The notes below the pieces were generated by a model. It worked only from the letters and a program-made list of their open reading frames with translations. It was not told where the DNA came from and ran no database searches. Of a stretch of DNA of 64,000 bases, positions 1 to 8,588 are shown in pieces (positions within the stretch are counted from its first letter, which is position 1; each line of letters opens with the position of its first letter). The position numbers and the translations under genes are program-made. The DNA comes from UBA6016 sp041915365 (lineage in GTDB: Bacteria > Campylobacterota > Campylobacteria > Campylobacterales > UBA6016): positions 96,408 through 160,407 of the forward strand of contig JAYSBP010000003.1 in NCBI GenBank assembly GCA_041915365.1, given 5' to 3'.

Positions 1-1179
1 TTTGGATATGCAAATGGCGCTATTCAAAATATTGGCATTACCAATGTAAGTATGGTTGGTTCTGGCGAATCTAAGTATTACGGCGCACTTGTGGGTTATT
101 TGGGTGTAGGCAGTGCAACAGGAAATAAAGCGGTAGTTTCTAATGCGTATTCTACAGGAAGTGTTAGCGCATACCAACAAGTTGGTGGTTTAATAGGCTT
201 TGCAAGAGGCGGGGCGATAAATAAAACAGCAATGAGCAACCTATATTCTAATTCTACTGTAAGCACAATAGGGGCTGGTGATTGGATCGGTGGTCTTATT
301 GGGCAAATTTATGAAAATGCTAATTTGCAAAATGCCTATGCAACAGGCAATGTAAGTGGAGATTATTGCACTGGTGGTCTTATAGGAATAAGTGGCGGTG
401 GTGTTACTATCAATAATGCCTATGCAACAGGCAATGTAAGTGGTAGTACTGCAAGTGGTAGTACTGCAATTGGTGGTTTTGTTGGGTACAATTATGGCAC
501 TATTTCAAATGCATATTCAACTGGTACCGTAACAGCTCCAACAAGTGCCTATAATGGTGGTTTTATAGGAATAACTGGCGCCAGCAGTGTTATAAATAAT
601 AGCTTTTGGAACACCGATACGGCGGGGCAGTCATCCGGTATTGGCACTGTAAGTGGTACGGTAGGATTAACCGGTAAAACAACAGCCGAGATGAGAACTA
701 TATCTACATATACAAACGCTGGCTGGAACATAACAGTCGCAGACGGTATATATCCAATACTTACATTTGGAACAGGGACAAATTCTGCTTTTACTTGGCA
801 AATGGCGACGATATCAACACCAACACCAACACCAACACCAACACCAACACCAACTGTAGACCTAACGCAAACCATAGCCCCTATAGCCAACAATATAGCG
901 ACAGCGTCAGTAGTGCCAAACGTAGTTTTGAATACACCAATAATCAAACAAGAGATGAAATTCGTGCCTAACGACATAACAAAGTACCTGATTTCCGCTC
1001 CGGGTAGCGAAAAAACAACAAAAGTATCTACAAAAGAGGCAAAAGAGCTACTAGGACAGCCCAATGAGCTAAGAGTTCCGCTAAGCTCTCTAAACTCAAC
1101 CGTAGAGCTAGTAAACGGCGGCGTAACGCTTCCAAACGGTGTTGAACAAGAATTTTATATTGCGGATGTAAGAAGATAA
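1..1179 (+). CDS. GLUG-repeat exoprotein (TpsA-like adhesin), 5' end outside the window
   Basis: The frame is already open at base 1, so this is the C-terminal part of a larger protein. It is built of irregular Gly/Asn/Ser/Thr-rich repeats in which GLUG motifs recur (GGLIGFARGG, GGLIGQIYEN, GGLIGISGGG, GGFVGYNYGT, GGFIGITGAS) alternating with N-A-Y-(A/S)-T-G-N-V units, the pattern of parallel beta-helix surface proteins. A Thr-Pro spacer follows, then about 100 non-repetitive residues. The TpsB-type transporter begins 3 bases downstream, so two-partner secretion to the cell surface is the likely route. Adhesion is inferred from the family; no substrate can be named. The N-terminal signal peptide and TPS secretion domain lie outside the window. 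Confidence 0.85.
   Translation, partial: FGYANGAIQNIGITNVSMVGSGESKYYGALVGYLGVGSATGNKAVVSNAYSTGSVSAYQQVGGLIGFARGGAINKTAMSNLYSNSTVSTIGAGDWIGGLIGQIYENANLQNAYATGNVSGDYCTGGLIGISGGGVTINNAYATGNVSGSTASGSTAIGGFVGYNYGTISNAYSTGTVTAPTSAYNGGFIGITGASSVINNSFWNTDTAGQSSGIGTVSGTVGLTGKTTAEMRTISTYTNAGWNITVADGIYPILTFGTGTNSAFTWQMATISTPTPTPTPTPTPTVDLTQTIAPIANNIATASVVPNVVLNTPIIKQEMKFVPNDITKYLISAPGSEKTTKVSTKEAKELLGQPNELRVPLSSLNSTVELVNGGVTLPNGVEQEFYIADVRR
815..854 (+). repeat. CAACAC hexanucleotide tract coding a Thr-Pro spacer
   Basis: About six and a half tandem copies of a 6-base unit (CAACAC) encode alternating Thr and Pro between the GLUG repeats and the C-terminal region of the exoprotein. Because the unit is a multiple of three, copy-number change would alter spacer length without breaking the frame. 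Confidence 0.85.
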
Positions 1180-1181
1180 AA

Positions 1182-2885
1182 ATGGGAAACAAAATACACA
1201 TGAATACTAAAAAAATAACGCTAATACCTTTTGCATTGTCTATAGTCTCGTCCGTAGCTTTGGCGGCTTCGACGCCAAACATCTCGGACGCTATCAAGCA
1301 GACAGAACAACCAAAACTACCGCCAAAAGAGGCTCCGTCCCTACCAAACATAGGGGGTAAGAGCTACGCAGAGCCTATGAAAGACATTGGCGGTAAAAAA
1401 GTATTTATAGAGCGTTTCTTGATAAAAAATGCTGAGCATTTGAGCCAAAAAGAGCTAAAAGAGATAGTCTTGCCCTATGAAAAACAAGAGCTTTCATTTT
1501 CTCAAATCGAAGAGGTTGCATCCAAAATCACAAAAAAATATAGAGAAAAAGGGTATTTCGTCGCAAGAGCCTATATCCCAAAACAGGATATGAAAGACGG
1601 GGTGTTGGAGATAGTAGTCGTAGAGGGCAAATACGGAAAATTCAAGTTAAATAATAACTCTTTGGCAAGAACAAACACACTTCAAGGCATCCTAGACGAA
1701 GCCAAAAAAGACGATACGGTCTCCACATCCTCCCTTGAAAGAGCTATGCTAATAATCAACGATACCCCTGGAAGCGTAGTCACATCCGCAGACGTATATC
1801 CTGGGGAAAATGTAGGAGAGAGCGACTTTGCAATCACGGCTGACCCTACGAGAAGATTTGACGGATATGTGCTAGCCGACAACTACGGCGGTAAGTATAC
1901 GGGGCGCAATAAGCTATCTTTTGGGGCAAATGTCAACTCGCCGCTTGGAATAGGAGATAAATTCTCTCTAAATGGGATACTATCCGAGCAAAGCAGGCTC
2001 AAAAACGGCAAAGCCGCATACTCTTCATGGCTAAACTCAAACGGTCTAAGAGGAGAGGTGTCCGTAGCAAAAACTACATACTCACTAGGCGAAGACTACA
2101 AAAACCTAAATGCAATAGGAAGTGCATATACTTTTGAGACCAAACTCTCATACCCTCTCGTCAAAACAAGACTGGAGACGCTAGATCTATTTGCAGCCTT
2201 TGATGTCAAAAAGATGAAAGACGAGATAAAGTCCACCTCAACATCAACAGACAAAGCAGCCGATGTTTTAAACATAGGGCTAAACTACCAAAAAAGCCAG
2301 AGCCTTTTTGGATTCAAAGGTAGCAACTCGGCATCATTCACCATGTCTGCCGGAAAGCTATATTTTAGAGACGACACGGCAAAAACAAATGACGACGCCG
2401 GCGCAAAAACATCTGGCAACTACTACAAATTGTTGCTTGAATTATCGAGAGATACGGTCTTTTCGGACAAGCTCTCACTATCAAAAAGCCTAAAATTACA
2501 AAAAGCGCTAGGACACAAAAACCTTGACGGAAGCGAAGATATGTCGTTTACCGGGCAAGGTGGGGTAAAAGCTTATCCAGAGGGCGAATATAGCGCAGAA
2601 ACGGGATATTTGGCAAATGTAGAGCTATTCTACTCCCTCCCATCATCCGGAAAATACGGACATAGACTAGGGGTGTTCGTCGATGCGGCTAGAGGATATG
2701 CAGAAAACGGAATCGGTGCCGACTACGGTAGAAGTTTTTATGATGCGGGCATAGGCTATTACGCAAACTATGACGGTGCATTTTTGAGAGCGCAAATAGC
2801 TCAAAGGCTAGGTAGCACACACGTGACGTCAGAGAGTTCGGATATGAGAACTAGATTTTTATGGCAAGCCGGCTGTGCGTTTTAA
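1182..2885 (+). CDS. TpsB/FhaC-ShlB-type outer-membrane transporter
   Basis: Two-partner secretion pore expected to export the adjacent GLUG exoprotein. The protein has a signal peptide (ITLIPFALSIVSSVALAAS), a Pro-rich linker, POTRA-type domains from about residue 65 (DIGGKKVFIERFLI, then IVVVEGKYGKF) and an Omp85-like beta-barrel from about 220 to the C-terminus. It ends in an aromatic residue (QAGCAF), as is usual for outer-membrane barrels. About 567 residues is normal for the family. Two in-frame starts exist, at 1182 and 1200; the second places the signal peptide directly at the N-terminus (MNTKKIT) and may be the true one. The gene starts 3 bases after the tpsA stop, so co-translation is likely. 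Cargo specificity is inferred from adjacency. Confidence 0.9.
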   Translation: MGNKIHMNTKKITLIPFALSIVSSVALAASTPNISDAIKQTEQPKLPPKEAPSLPNIGGKSYAEPMKDIGGKKVFIERFLIKNAEHLSQKELKEIVLPYEKQELSFSQIEEVASKITKKYREKGYFVARAYIPKQDMKDGVLEIVVVEGKYGKFKLNNNSLARTNTLQGILDEAKKDDTVSTSSLERAMLIINDTPGSVVTSADVYPGENVGESDFAITADPTRRFDGYVLADNYGGKYTGRNKLSFGANVNSPLGIGDKFSLNGILSEQSRLKNGKAAYSSWLNSNGLRGEVSVAKTTYSLGEDYKNLNAIGSAYTFETKLSYPLVKTRLETLDLFAAFDVKKMKDEIKSTSTSTDKAADVLNIGLNYQKSQSLFGFKGSNSASFTMSAGKLYFRDDTAKTNDDAGAKTSGNYYKLLLELSRDTVFSDKLSLSKSLKLQKALGHKNLDGSEDMSFTGQGGVKAYPEGEYSAETGYLANVELFYSLPSSGKYGHRLGVFVDAARGYAENGIGADYGRSFYDAGIGYYANYDGAFLRAQIAQRLGSTHVTSESSDMRTRFLWQAGCAF

Positions 2886-2996
2886 TCACTTTTAAATAAT
2901 TTTTGCTATCGCTATGTAGATATTTGCAAAAGGTTGTCAGATGTTTTGTACGGATAGATTTGGGTTTGATGGAGAGTACAAGAAAACGAAGTAAAG

Positions 2997-3020
2997 CCAG
3001 AAAGGTGAATACCTTTCTGG
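2997..3020 (-). terminator. Rho-independent terminator of groESL
   Basis: A perfect 10-bp inverted repeat (CCAGAAAGGT / ACCTTTCTGG) with a 4-base loop lies about 20 bases past the groEL stop on the minus strand. The sequence after it on that strand is only moderately T-rich. It may also stop transcription coming from the tpsB side. Confidence 0.65.
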
Positions 3021-3040
3021 AAAATTGTAAGGCAGAGGAA

Positions 3041-4675
3041 TTAGTACATATCCCCCATGCCGCCCATTCCGCCGCCCGGCATTGCAGGCATAGCAGGTTT
3101 GTCTTCTTTGATTTCGCTAATTGTAGCTTCAGTCGTTAGAAGTAGGCTTGATACGCTTACCGCATTTTGCAGAGCGACTCTTACCACTTTTACCGGGTCG
3201 ATAATACCGGCAGAGAACATATCTACATATTCACCGTTAGCGGCGTTGAAGCCTGTATTTGCACTGGCAGTCTCAACAGCATGAACGACTACGCCGCCGT
3301 CAAATCCTGCATTTTCAGCTATTTGTTTGATTGGGGCTTTGATAGCTTTCATGATGATATCTGCGCCTAGCTTTTCATCTCCGCACAGGTCTACTTTGAC
3401 AGATGCAGCCGCTCTGATTAGCGCAGCGCCACCGCCGATTACGATACCCTCTTCGACAGCCGCTTTTGTAGCAGACAACGCATCGTCTACTCTGTCTTTT
3501 TTCTCTTTCATTTCCATCTCGGTAGGAGCGCCCACTTTGATAACGGCGATACCGCCTGAAAGTTTTGCAAGTCTCTCTTGCAGTTTTTCTTTATCATAAT
3601 CGCTTGTCGTAGTCTCGATTTGAGCTTTGATTTGCTTGATTCTTCCGCTTACGGCTTCTTTGTCGCCTTTACCGTCAACGATAGTCGTGTTGTCTTTATC
3701 GATTATCACTTTTGACGCTTGGCCTAGAGTAGTTAGCTCGGCATCTTCGATTTTTTGACCAAGTTCTTCGCTAATTACTTGACCGCCTGTTAGGATTGCG
3801 ATATCTTCCAACATCGCTTTTCTTCTATCGCCAAAGCCCGGAGCTTTAACGGCTGCGATGTTTAGCACACCTCTTAGTTTATTTACAACCAAAGTTGCAA
3901 GAGCTTCACCCTCAACATCTTCCGCCACTATTACTAGAGGTCTGTTTGTTTTTACCACTTTTTCAAGTATTGGCAGAAGCTCTTTCATATTTCCTACTTT
4001 TTTCTCATAAAGAAGGATGTACGGATTTTCTATTACCGCTTCCATTTTGTCAGGGTTTGTCACGAAGTACGGAGATAGATAGCCTCTGTCAAATTGCATA
4101 CCCTCAACTACATTTAGCTCATCCACGATACCTTTTGCTTCCTCTACCGTGATTACGCCGTCCTTGCCTACTTTTTCCATAGCGTCTGCGATTAGGTTAC
4201 CTACAGCTTCGTCAGAGTTTGCAGAGATTGTAGCTACTTGGGCAGTCTCTTTTTTGTCGTTAATAGTTTTTGATATTTTTTTGAGCTCAGCTACGATTTC
4301 GGCAACGGCCTTATCCATACCTCTTTTGATTGCAACAGGATTTGCACCGCTAGTTACATATCTCAAACCCTCTTTGAATATTGCGTGTGCAAGAACAGTC
4401 GCAGTTGTAGTACCGTCACCAGCTGCGTCCGCAGTTTTGTTGGCTACCTCTTTTACAAGTTGCGCACCCATATTTTCGATTGAGTCTTTTAGTTCAACTT
4501 CTTTTGCGACCGATACACCGTCTTTTGTGATGTGCGGTGCGCCGAAGCTTTTTTGGATAAGTACGTTTCTACCTTTTGGTCCCATTGTTACTTTGACTGC
4601 GTCGGCTAGTTTTGTTACGCCGCTAAAAAGCGCATTTCTTGCCGCATCTGAATAAAAAATCTCTTTTGCTGCCAT
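3041..4675 (-). CDS. groL: chaperonin GroEL (Hsp60)
   Basis: ATP-dependent folding chamber subunit working with GroES in the cytoplasm. At 544 residues it has the standard length and is colinear with the family. The start MAAKEIFYSDAAR, the nucleotide-binding DGTTT motif near residue 87 and the Gly/Met-rich C-terminal tail (GGGMGGMGDMY) are all present. It follows groES after 45 bases on the minus strand and shares its CIRCE-controlled transcript. Nothing is unusual about it. Confidence 0.98.
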   Translation of the reverse strand: MAAKEIFYSDAARNALFSGVTKLADAVKVTMGPKGRNVLIQKSFGAPHITKDGVSVAKEVELKDSIENMGAQLVKEVANKTADAAGDGTTTATVLAHAIFKEGLRYVTSGANPVAIKRGMDKAVAEIVAELKKISKTINDKKETAQVATISANSDEAVGNLIADAMEKVGKDGVITVEEAKGIVDELNVVEGMQFDRGYLSPYFVTNPDKMEAVIENPYILLYEKKVGNMKELLPILEKVVKTNRPLVIVAEDVEGEALATLVVNKLRGVLNIAAVKAPGFGDRRKAMLEDIAILTGGQVISEELGQKIEDAELTTLGQASKVIIDKDNTTIVDGKGDKEAVSGRIKQIKAQIETTTSDYDKEKLQERLAKLSGGIAVIKVGAPTEMEMKEKKDRVDDALSATKAAVEEGIVIGGGAALIRAAASVKVDLCGDEKLGADIIMKAIKAPIKQIAENAGFDGGVVVHAVETASANTGFNAANGEYVDMFSAGIIDPVKVVRVALQNAVSVSSLLLTTEATISEIKEDKPAMPAMPGGGMGGMGDMY

Positions 4676-4720
4676 TTATTTATCTCCTATTATTTATTTC
4701 TTGTTAAATATTTTTATCGA

Positions 4721-4987
4721 CTACATTACGCCGAGAATATCGTCAACGCTCATTACAAGATACTCTTTGCCCTCTACGCTAATTTCTGTTCCTGCGTATT
4801 TGCCGAAAAGTACGGTGTCGCCTGTCTTTACTTCGCCTCTATCTTCAACTTTTTTTGAAAGGGCTACTACTTTACCCATTTGAGGTTTTTCTTTTGCGCT
4901 ATCTGGAATGATGATTCCGCTTGCGGTTTTTGTTACCTCTTCCGTTCTTTCTACAAGAATTCTCTTACCTAGCGGTTTGAAGTTCAT
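4721..4987 (-). CDS. groS: co-chaperonin GroES (Hsp10)
   Basis: Lid of the GroEL chamber. It has 88 residues and starts MNFKPLGKRILVER. It carries a mobile-loop region (TASGIIIPDSAKEKPQMG) and ends DDILGVM. It is the first gene of the minus-strand groESL transcript, with a CIRCE operator about 30 bases upstream of the ATG, so heat-shock control by HrcA is expected. Confidence 0.98.
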   Translation of the reverse strand: MNFKPLGKRILVERTEEVTKTASGIIIPDSAKEKPQMGKVVALSKKVEDRGEVKTGDTVLFGKYAGTEISVEGKEYLVMSVDDILGVM

Positions 4988-5015
4988 CGTGACTCCTTAT
5001 TTAATTTTTTAGTTT

Positions 5016-5042
5016 TTAGCACTCCAAAAACTAGAGTGCTAA
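5016..5042 (-). promoter_or_regulatory. CIRCE operator (HrcA site) of groESL
   Basis: A perfect TTAGCACTC-N9-GAGTGCTAA dyad lies just upstream of groES. This is the exact consensus bound by the HrcA repressor. No hrcA gene is in the window. Confidence 0.95.
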
Positions 5043-5102
5043 AATTATACAAGCTTTTATATGTTATGTCAAGAACTTTTGAGCCAGTTTCACTAAAGTT
5101 TG

Positions 5103-5945
5103 TTACGATACGGCATCTTTTACTGCGTTGTTAATATCTTCATACTCAAAGACGAAGCCTGACTCAAGCAGTTTTTTTGGGTAGACTTTTTGCCCACTTG
5201 TAAGTACCTTTGCCCCCTCGGAATACAAAAGTCTAAGGGCAAATTCAGGCACAGGAAATACCGTAGGCCTATGCAGTGCGGCACCTAGCGCATCTGTCAG
5301 ACCGCTATTGGTCGTAGGATGTGGAGCGGTAAAGTTAAATACCCCGCTAAGCTCTTTTTTGTAGATAAAATCTATGGCTCTAGCTAGGTCGTGCAGATGT
5401 ATCCAAGAAAATCCTTGTTTGCCGCTCCCTATCTTGCCGCCAAGCCCCACTTTGAATATCGGAAGCATCTGCGACAAAGCACCGCCATTTTTGCCTATCA
5501 CTATTCCAAAGCGCATATTCACGCACTTTACCCCACAAGGCTCCACTGCCCTTGCCGCCGCTTCCCATCTCTCGCAAAGCTCACCCAAAAAATCATCAGC
5601 CTTTTTGTAGTTATACTCATCATTGTCACCCTCGGCATAATATCCAACGGCTGAGGCACAAAAAAACGCCTTTGGCTTCGTCTGCATAGCGCATACCGCA
5701 TCTGATAGCTTCGATGTCGTATCTAGCCTGCTTGAAACCAATATTTTTTTATACTCCCCGCTCCATCTGCCGATTATCGGAGCACCTGCAAGGTTTACTA
5801 CGAGCTCTGCGCCCTCTAGCTTTTTGGCTAAACCACCGTCAAAATCTCTTATCCCTATTTTTGATACCTCATAGCCTTGTTTTGAGAAATATTCACACAA
5901 AAAACTCCCTACAAAACCGCTTGCGCCGCTAATAGCAACTTTCAT
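5103..5945 (-). CDS. NAD(P)-dependent epimerase, TIGR01777/YfcH family
   Basis: SDR-superfamily protein of 280 residues. The N-terminal Rossmann motif is ISGASGFVG (residues 4-12). The family hallmarks LAGAPIIGRW, SSRLDTT and a FCASAVGYY segment carrying the tyrosine follow, and a C-terminal domain of the YfcH type (VFPVPEFALRLLYSEG) closes it. The substrate is unknown for the family. It is divergent from the gene at 5982, and an AAAGGG ribosome-binding site precedes its start. Confidence 0.85.
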   Translation of the reverse strand: MKVAISGASGFVGSFLCEYFSKQGYEVSKIGIRDFDGGLAKKLEGAELVVNLAGAPIIGRWSGEYKKILVSSRLDTTSKLSDAVCAMQTKPKAFFCASAVGYYAEGDNDEYNYKKADDFLGELCERWEAAARAVEPCGVKCVNMRFGIVIGKNGGALSQMLPIFKVGLGGKIGSGKQGFSWIHLHDLARAIDFIYKKELSGVFNFTAPHPTTNSGLTDALGAALHRPTVFPVPEFALRLLYSEGAKVLTSGQKVYPKKLLESGFVFEYEDINNAVKDAVS

Positions 5946-5968
5946 TCATACCCTTTTATATTATGGTG

Positions 5969-5974
5969 TATAAT
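5969..5974 (+). promoter_or_regulatory. -10 box (TATAAT) very close to the start codon of the next gene
   Basis: A perfect TATAAT ends only 7 bases before the ATG at 5982. Transcription would be expected to begin at or next to the start codon, and no Shine-Dalgarno sequence lies in between. Confidence 0.5.
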
Positions 5975-5981
5975 AAATCCT

Positions 5982-6938
5982 ATGGAAAATAAAGATTATC
6001 AGAAAATTGCAAAAGTTGTCTCACACAAAAAGTTTGGGAAAGTTTGGGAGCTTGAAAAAGAGCAGCACATTTTTGAAAACAATGGCAACCAATACGCCAT
6101 AAGGAGTTCCAACTCTTTTTTTCTGGCCGAAAACTACCCTAGTTTTACGGAACTTTTTTATAACGACTTCTCAAACAGCTTTGTGCTGGCAACCAAAAAG
6201 AGCGAAAACTCTATCGTCGTAGCATCTGTAAAAGCAGAGAGAGGCGTGAAGCTTTGGGATGTTCAAAATAGCTCACTAAAAACAATCCTAGAAAACAAGC
6301 AACTGGTACTAAAAAACGGCAACGATATATATGATGCGAACAACTATGGCACAGGCAAAGTATTCGTAATGGATAGAATGTCCATGACTATGATGGTTGT
6401 CGGCGACGACTTCAAAGTCTCTTTGATGCTAGACGACGGCAGAAACAGCTCCGCCAAAAGCGTCTTGAAAATGGATTTTACGGAAGATGAGGTGCTAAAG
6501 ACACAACTTATGCACGTAGAAGGTGAAAAAACGACTATAGAGCATCAAAATATCGCTGAAGCCGACAAAGTAAAAGAGCTCATCGATAGCCTAATATCGG
6601 AAGGTGTGGAGCCAACCGATATTGCCGTAACATCACCGTTTAAAAATCAGCTTGCACTATATGAAGTAGCGCTAAGCGGACTAATACCAAAAGAGAACAT
6701 ACTGCAAGCCAATATAGCGTCAACGCCAAAAAAATACGGCTATCTCATATTTTCAATAGCCGCTTTCGACGGAAACGCCCTACTTCTCAAAAATTCGCAT
6801 ACGCTAGTCAAAAAGATGCTCAGACAAGCGGAGACATTCATCTTTGCGGGAAACATAGAGTTTTTATTTGAAAAAAATCAGCACATAGGCAACCTTCTTC
6901 AAAGCGTATACGAAAACGGGCAGGTAATAGAGCTATGA
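5982..6938 (+). CDS. uncharacterised protein with SF1 (UPF1-like) helicase C-terminal resemblance
   Basis: I do not recognise a named family over the full 318 residues. The first roughly 190 residues show no P-loop. The last 120 look like a decayed second RecA domain of a UPF1/DNA2-type helicase: AVTSPFKNQLALYEVAL (compare ITPYRAQV), a patch KKYGYLIFSIAAFDGN where the Q-G-x-E motif would sit, then LVKKMLRQAETFIFAGNIEFL (compare the NVALTRARRGLIIVGN segment). Helicase motif residues (QG-E, R-R) are mostly replaced, so catalytic activity is not expected. It overlaps the next gene by 4 bases (ATGA). The start is supported by a TATAAT box just upstream and may be leaderless. Confidence 0.6.
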   Translation: MENKDYQKIAKVVSHKKFGKVWELEKEQHIFENNGNQYAIRSSNSFFLAENYPSFTELFYNDFSNSFVLATKKSENSIVVASVKAERGVKLWDVQNSSLKTILENKQLVLKNGNDIYDANNYGTGKVFVMDRMSMTMMVVGDDFKVSLMLDDGRNSSAKSVLKMDFTEDEVLKTQLMHVEGEKTTIEHQNIAEADKVKELIDSLISEGVEPTDIAVTSPFKNQLALYEVALSGLIPKENILQANIASTPKKYGYLIFSIAAFDGNALLLKNSHTLVKKMLRQAETFIFAGNIEFLFEKNQHIGNLLQSVYENGQVIEL

Positions 6939-7309
6939 TAATTTACGAAAACGAGCTTATTTTTGTTGAACTGCATAACTCAGAGATACCGTGGCTAAAG
7001 ATATTTACAAAACAAGAACTAAAAGAGCTATCAGAGTGCGACGAAGCCACAAGAGACGCTTTATTTAAGGCTGCCTTTTTGATAGAGGGCGAGATGCTCT
7101 CTTATTTCAAACCAGAAAAAATAAATTGGGCAAGCTTTGGCAATATGCTCCCTAGGGTGCATATACATATTCAGGCCAGATTTAAAGAGGATTCGTATTT
7201 TCCAGAGCCGATGTGGGGTCAAAAACAAAGAGAGTTTGGGGCACAATTGCAGCCCATGGAGCCTTTTTTAGCGTCTCTGGCACAAAAAATGCACAATATT
7301 TTCCAATGA
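6935..7309 (+). CDS. HIT-domain protein (probable nucleotide hydrolase)
   Basis: 124-residue histidine-triad family protein. The active-site segment is PRVHIHIQARF followed by FPEPMWGQKQ, matching the branch of small HIT proteins that read H-x-H-x-(I/Q)-A-R rather than the full triple-His motif. HIT proteins cleave nucleoside phosphoramidates or dinucleoside polyphosphates; the substrate here is not predictable. The start overlaps the stop of the upstream gene by 4 bases (ATGA), so the two are translationally coupled. Confidence 0.8.
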   Translation: MIIYENELIFVELHNSEIPWLKIFTKQELKELSECDEATRDALFKAAFLIEGEMLSYFKPEKINWASFGNMLPRVHIHIQARFKEDSYFPEPMWGQKQREFGAQLQPMEPFLASLAQKMHNIFQ

Positions 7310-7325
7310 ATTGATTAAGAATTGT

Positions 7326-7346
7326 TTTAACTCTTTTTGGGTTAAA
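7326..7346. promoter_or_regulatory. dyad TTTAAC-N9-GTTAAA upstream of nifS
   Basis: A perfect 6-bp inverted repeat with a 9-base spacer sits 44 bases before the nifS ATG, in the only intergenic gap available for the nifSU promoter. It could be an operator or part of the promoter; no regulator is known to me for this sequence. Confidence 0.35.
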
Positions 7347-7389
7347 TAAGACAAATAAAATCCTATTTAATAAATCTTAAGGAAACCCA

Positions 7390-8577
7390 ATGATTACGGC
7401 ATATCTCGATAACAATGCCACGACTATTTGTGACCCAAAAGTGCGCGAAGCTATGGAACCTTTTTGGTGTGAATACTACGGCAATCCAAACTCTCTACAC
7501 AAGTTCGGTACTGACACTCATCAATATCTCAGAATTGCCATGGACAGGCTCTACAAGTCTATCAATGCCGCCGATGAAGACGACATAATCATAAATTCAG
7601 GTGCCTCAGAGGGCAATAACCACGTTCTTAAGGCTGTATATTATGATGTAATATTGCCAAGCAACGGCAAAATAGACCACATAGTGACAAGCCAAGTAGA
7701 GCATCCGTCCGTCCTTGCGACTTGTAAATGGCTAGAAGAGCAAGGCGTAAAAGTAACATACGTTCCAGTCAATTCAGAGGGCATAGTAAAGGCTGGAACC
7801 GTAAAAGCGTCCATCACGGAGAGGACGGCTCTAGTTTCTATCATGTGGGCAAACAATGAAACCGGTCTTATATTTCCGGTTAAAGAGATAGCCGATATTT
7901 GTCGTGAGGCCGGAGTGCTATTTCACACCGATGCTTGTCAGGCAATCGGCAAAATAAAAGTTGATATGATGGATGTAAAAGCAGACTTTATGACATTCTC
8001 GGCTCATAAATTCCACGGACCAAAAGGAATAGGTGGATTGTATGTCAGGGACTCAAAGAGAATAACAAATCTAATTCACGGCGGCGAGCAGATGGGGGGC
8101 AAAAGAGCGGGAACCCTAAATGTTCCGCTTATGGTTGGTATGGGTCTAGCCGCAGAGATGGCAAACGACTCTCTAGGGTATGAGCTAACAACCGTAAGAG
8201 CCCTCAGAGATGAACTGGAAGACGAACTACTAAAACTTGAGGATGTATTTGTCGTCGGAACAAGAGAAAATAGAGTACCAAATACGATACTAATAAGCGT
8301 AAAAGGTGTAGAGGGCGAATCTATGCTATGGGATCTCAACAAAAACGGAATTGGCTGTTCAACCGGAAGTGCGTGTGCGTCTGAAGACCTTGAGGCTAAC
8401 CCGATAATGATGGCGATAGGAGCCGATAAAGAGCTGGCACATACGGCGGTCAGAATAAGTCTAAGCCGCTTCACGACAAAAGAAGAGATAGAAGTAGCAA
8501 AAAAAGAGTTTCCAATAGCGGTAAAAAGGCTCAGAGAGATTTCTTCTAGCTATGCGTACACACCGAAAAATATATAA
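7390..8577 (+). CDS. nifS: cysteine desulfurase NifS/IscS-type
   Basis: PLP enzyme that takes sulfur from cysteine and gives it to the NifU scaffold for Fe-S cluster assembly. It has 395 residues. The cofactor lysine is K207 in SAHKFHGPKG, and the catalytic cysteine C329 lies in the GSACAS loop. An AAGGAAA ribosome-binding site precedes the ATG. It sits 11 bases before nifU. In Campylobacter and Helicobacter this NIF-type pair is the housekeeping Fe-S machinery, so it does not imply nitrogen fixation; no nif structural gene is seen nearby. Confidence 0.96.
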   Translation: MITAYLDNNATTICDPKVREAMEPFWCEYYGNPNSLHKFGTDTHQYLRIAMDRLYKSINAADEDDIIINSGASEGNNHVLKAVYYDVILPSNGKIDHIVTSQVEHPSVLATCKWLEEQGVKVTYVPVNSEGIVKAGTVKASITERTALVSIMWANNETGLIFPVKEIADICREAGVLFHTDACQAIGKIKVDMMDVKADFMTFSAHKFHGPKGIGGLYVRDSKRITNLIHGGEQMGGKRAGTLNVPLMVGMGLAAEMANDSLGYELTTVRALRDELEDELLKLEDVFVVGTRENRVPNTILISVKGVEGESMLWDLNKNGIGCSTGSACASEDLEANPIMMAIGADKELAHTAVRISLSRFTTKEEIEVAKKEFPIAVKRLREISSSYAYTPKNI

Positions 8578-8588
8578 AGGAATAAGCT

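Noticed and set aside
815..854. Hexamer array as a CRISPR remnant
   Set aside because: Units are 6 bases without spacers and are in frame within a coding region.
549..1064. Long antisense frame across the exoprotein with a Val-Gly repeat
   Set aside because: It is the mirror of the Thr-Pro hexamer tract and repeat region; no start signal, and codon use fits the plus-strand gene.
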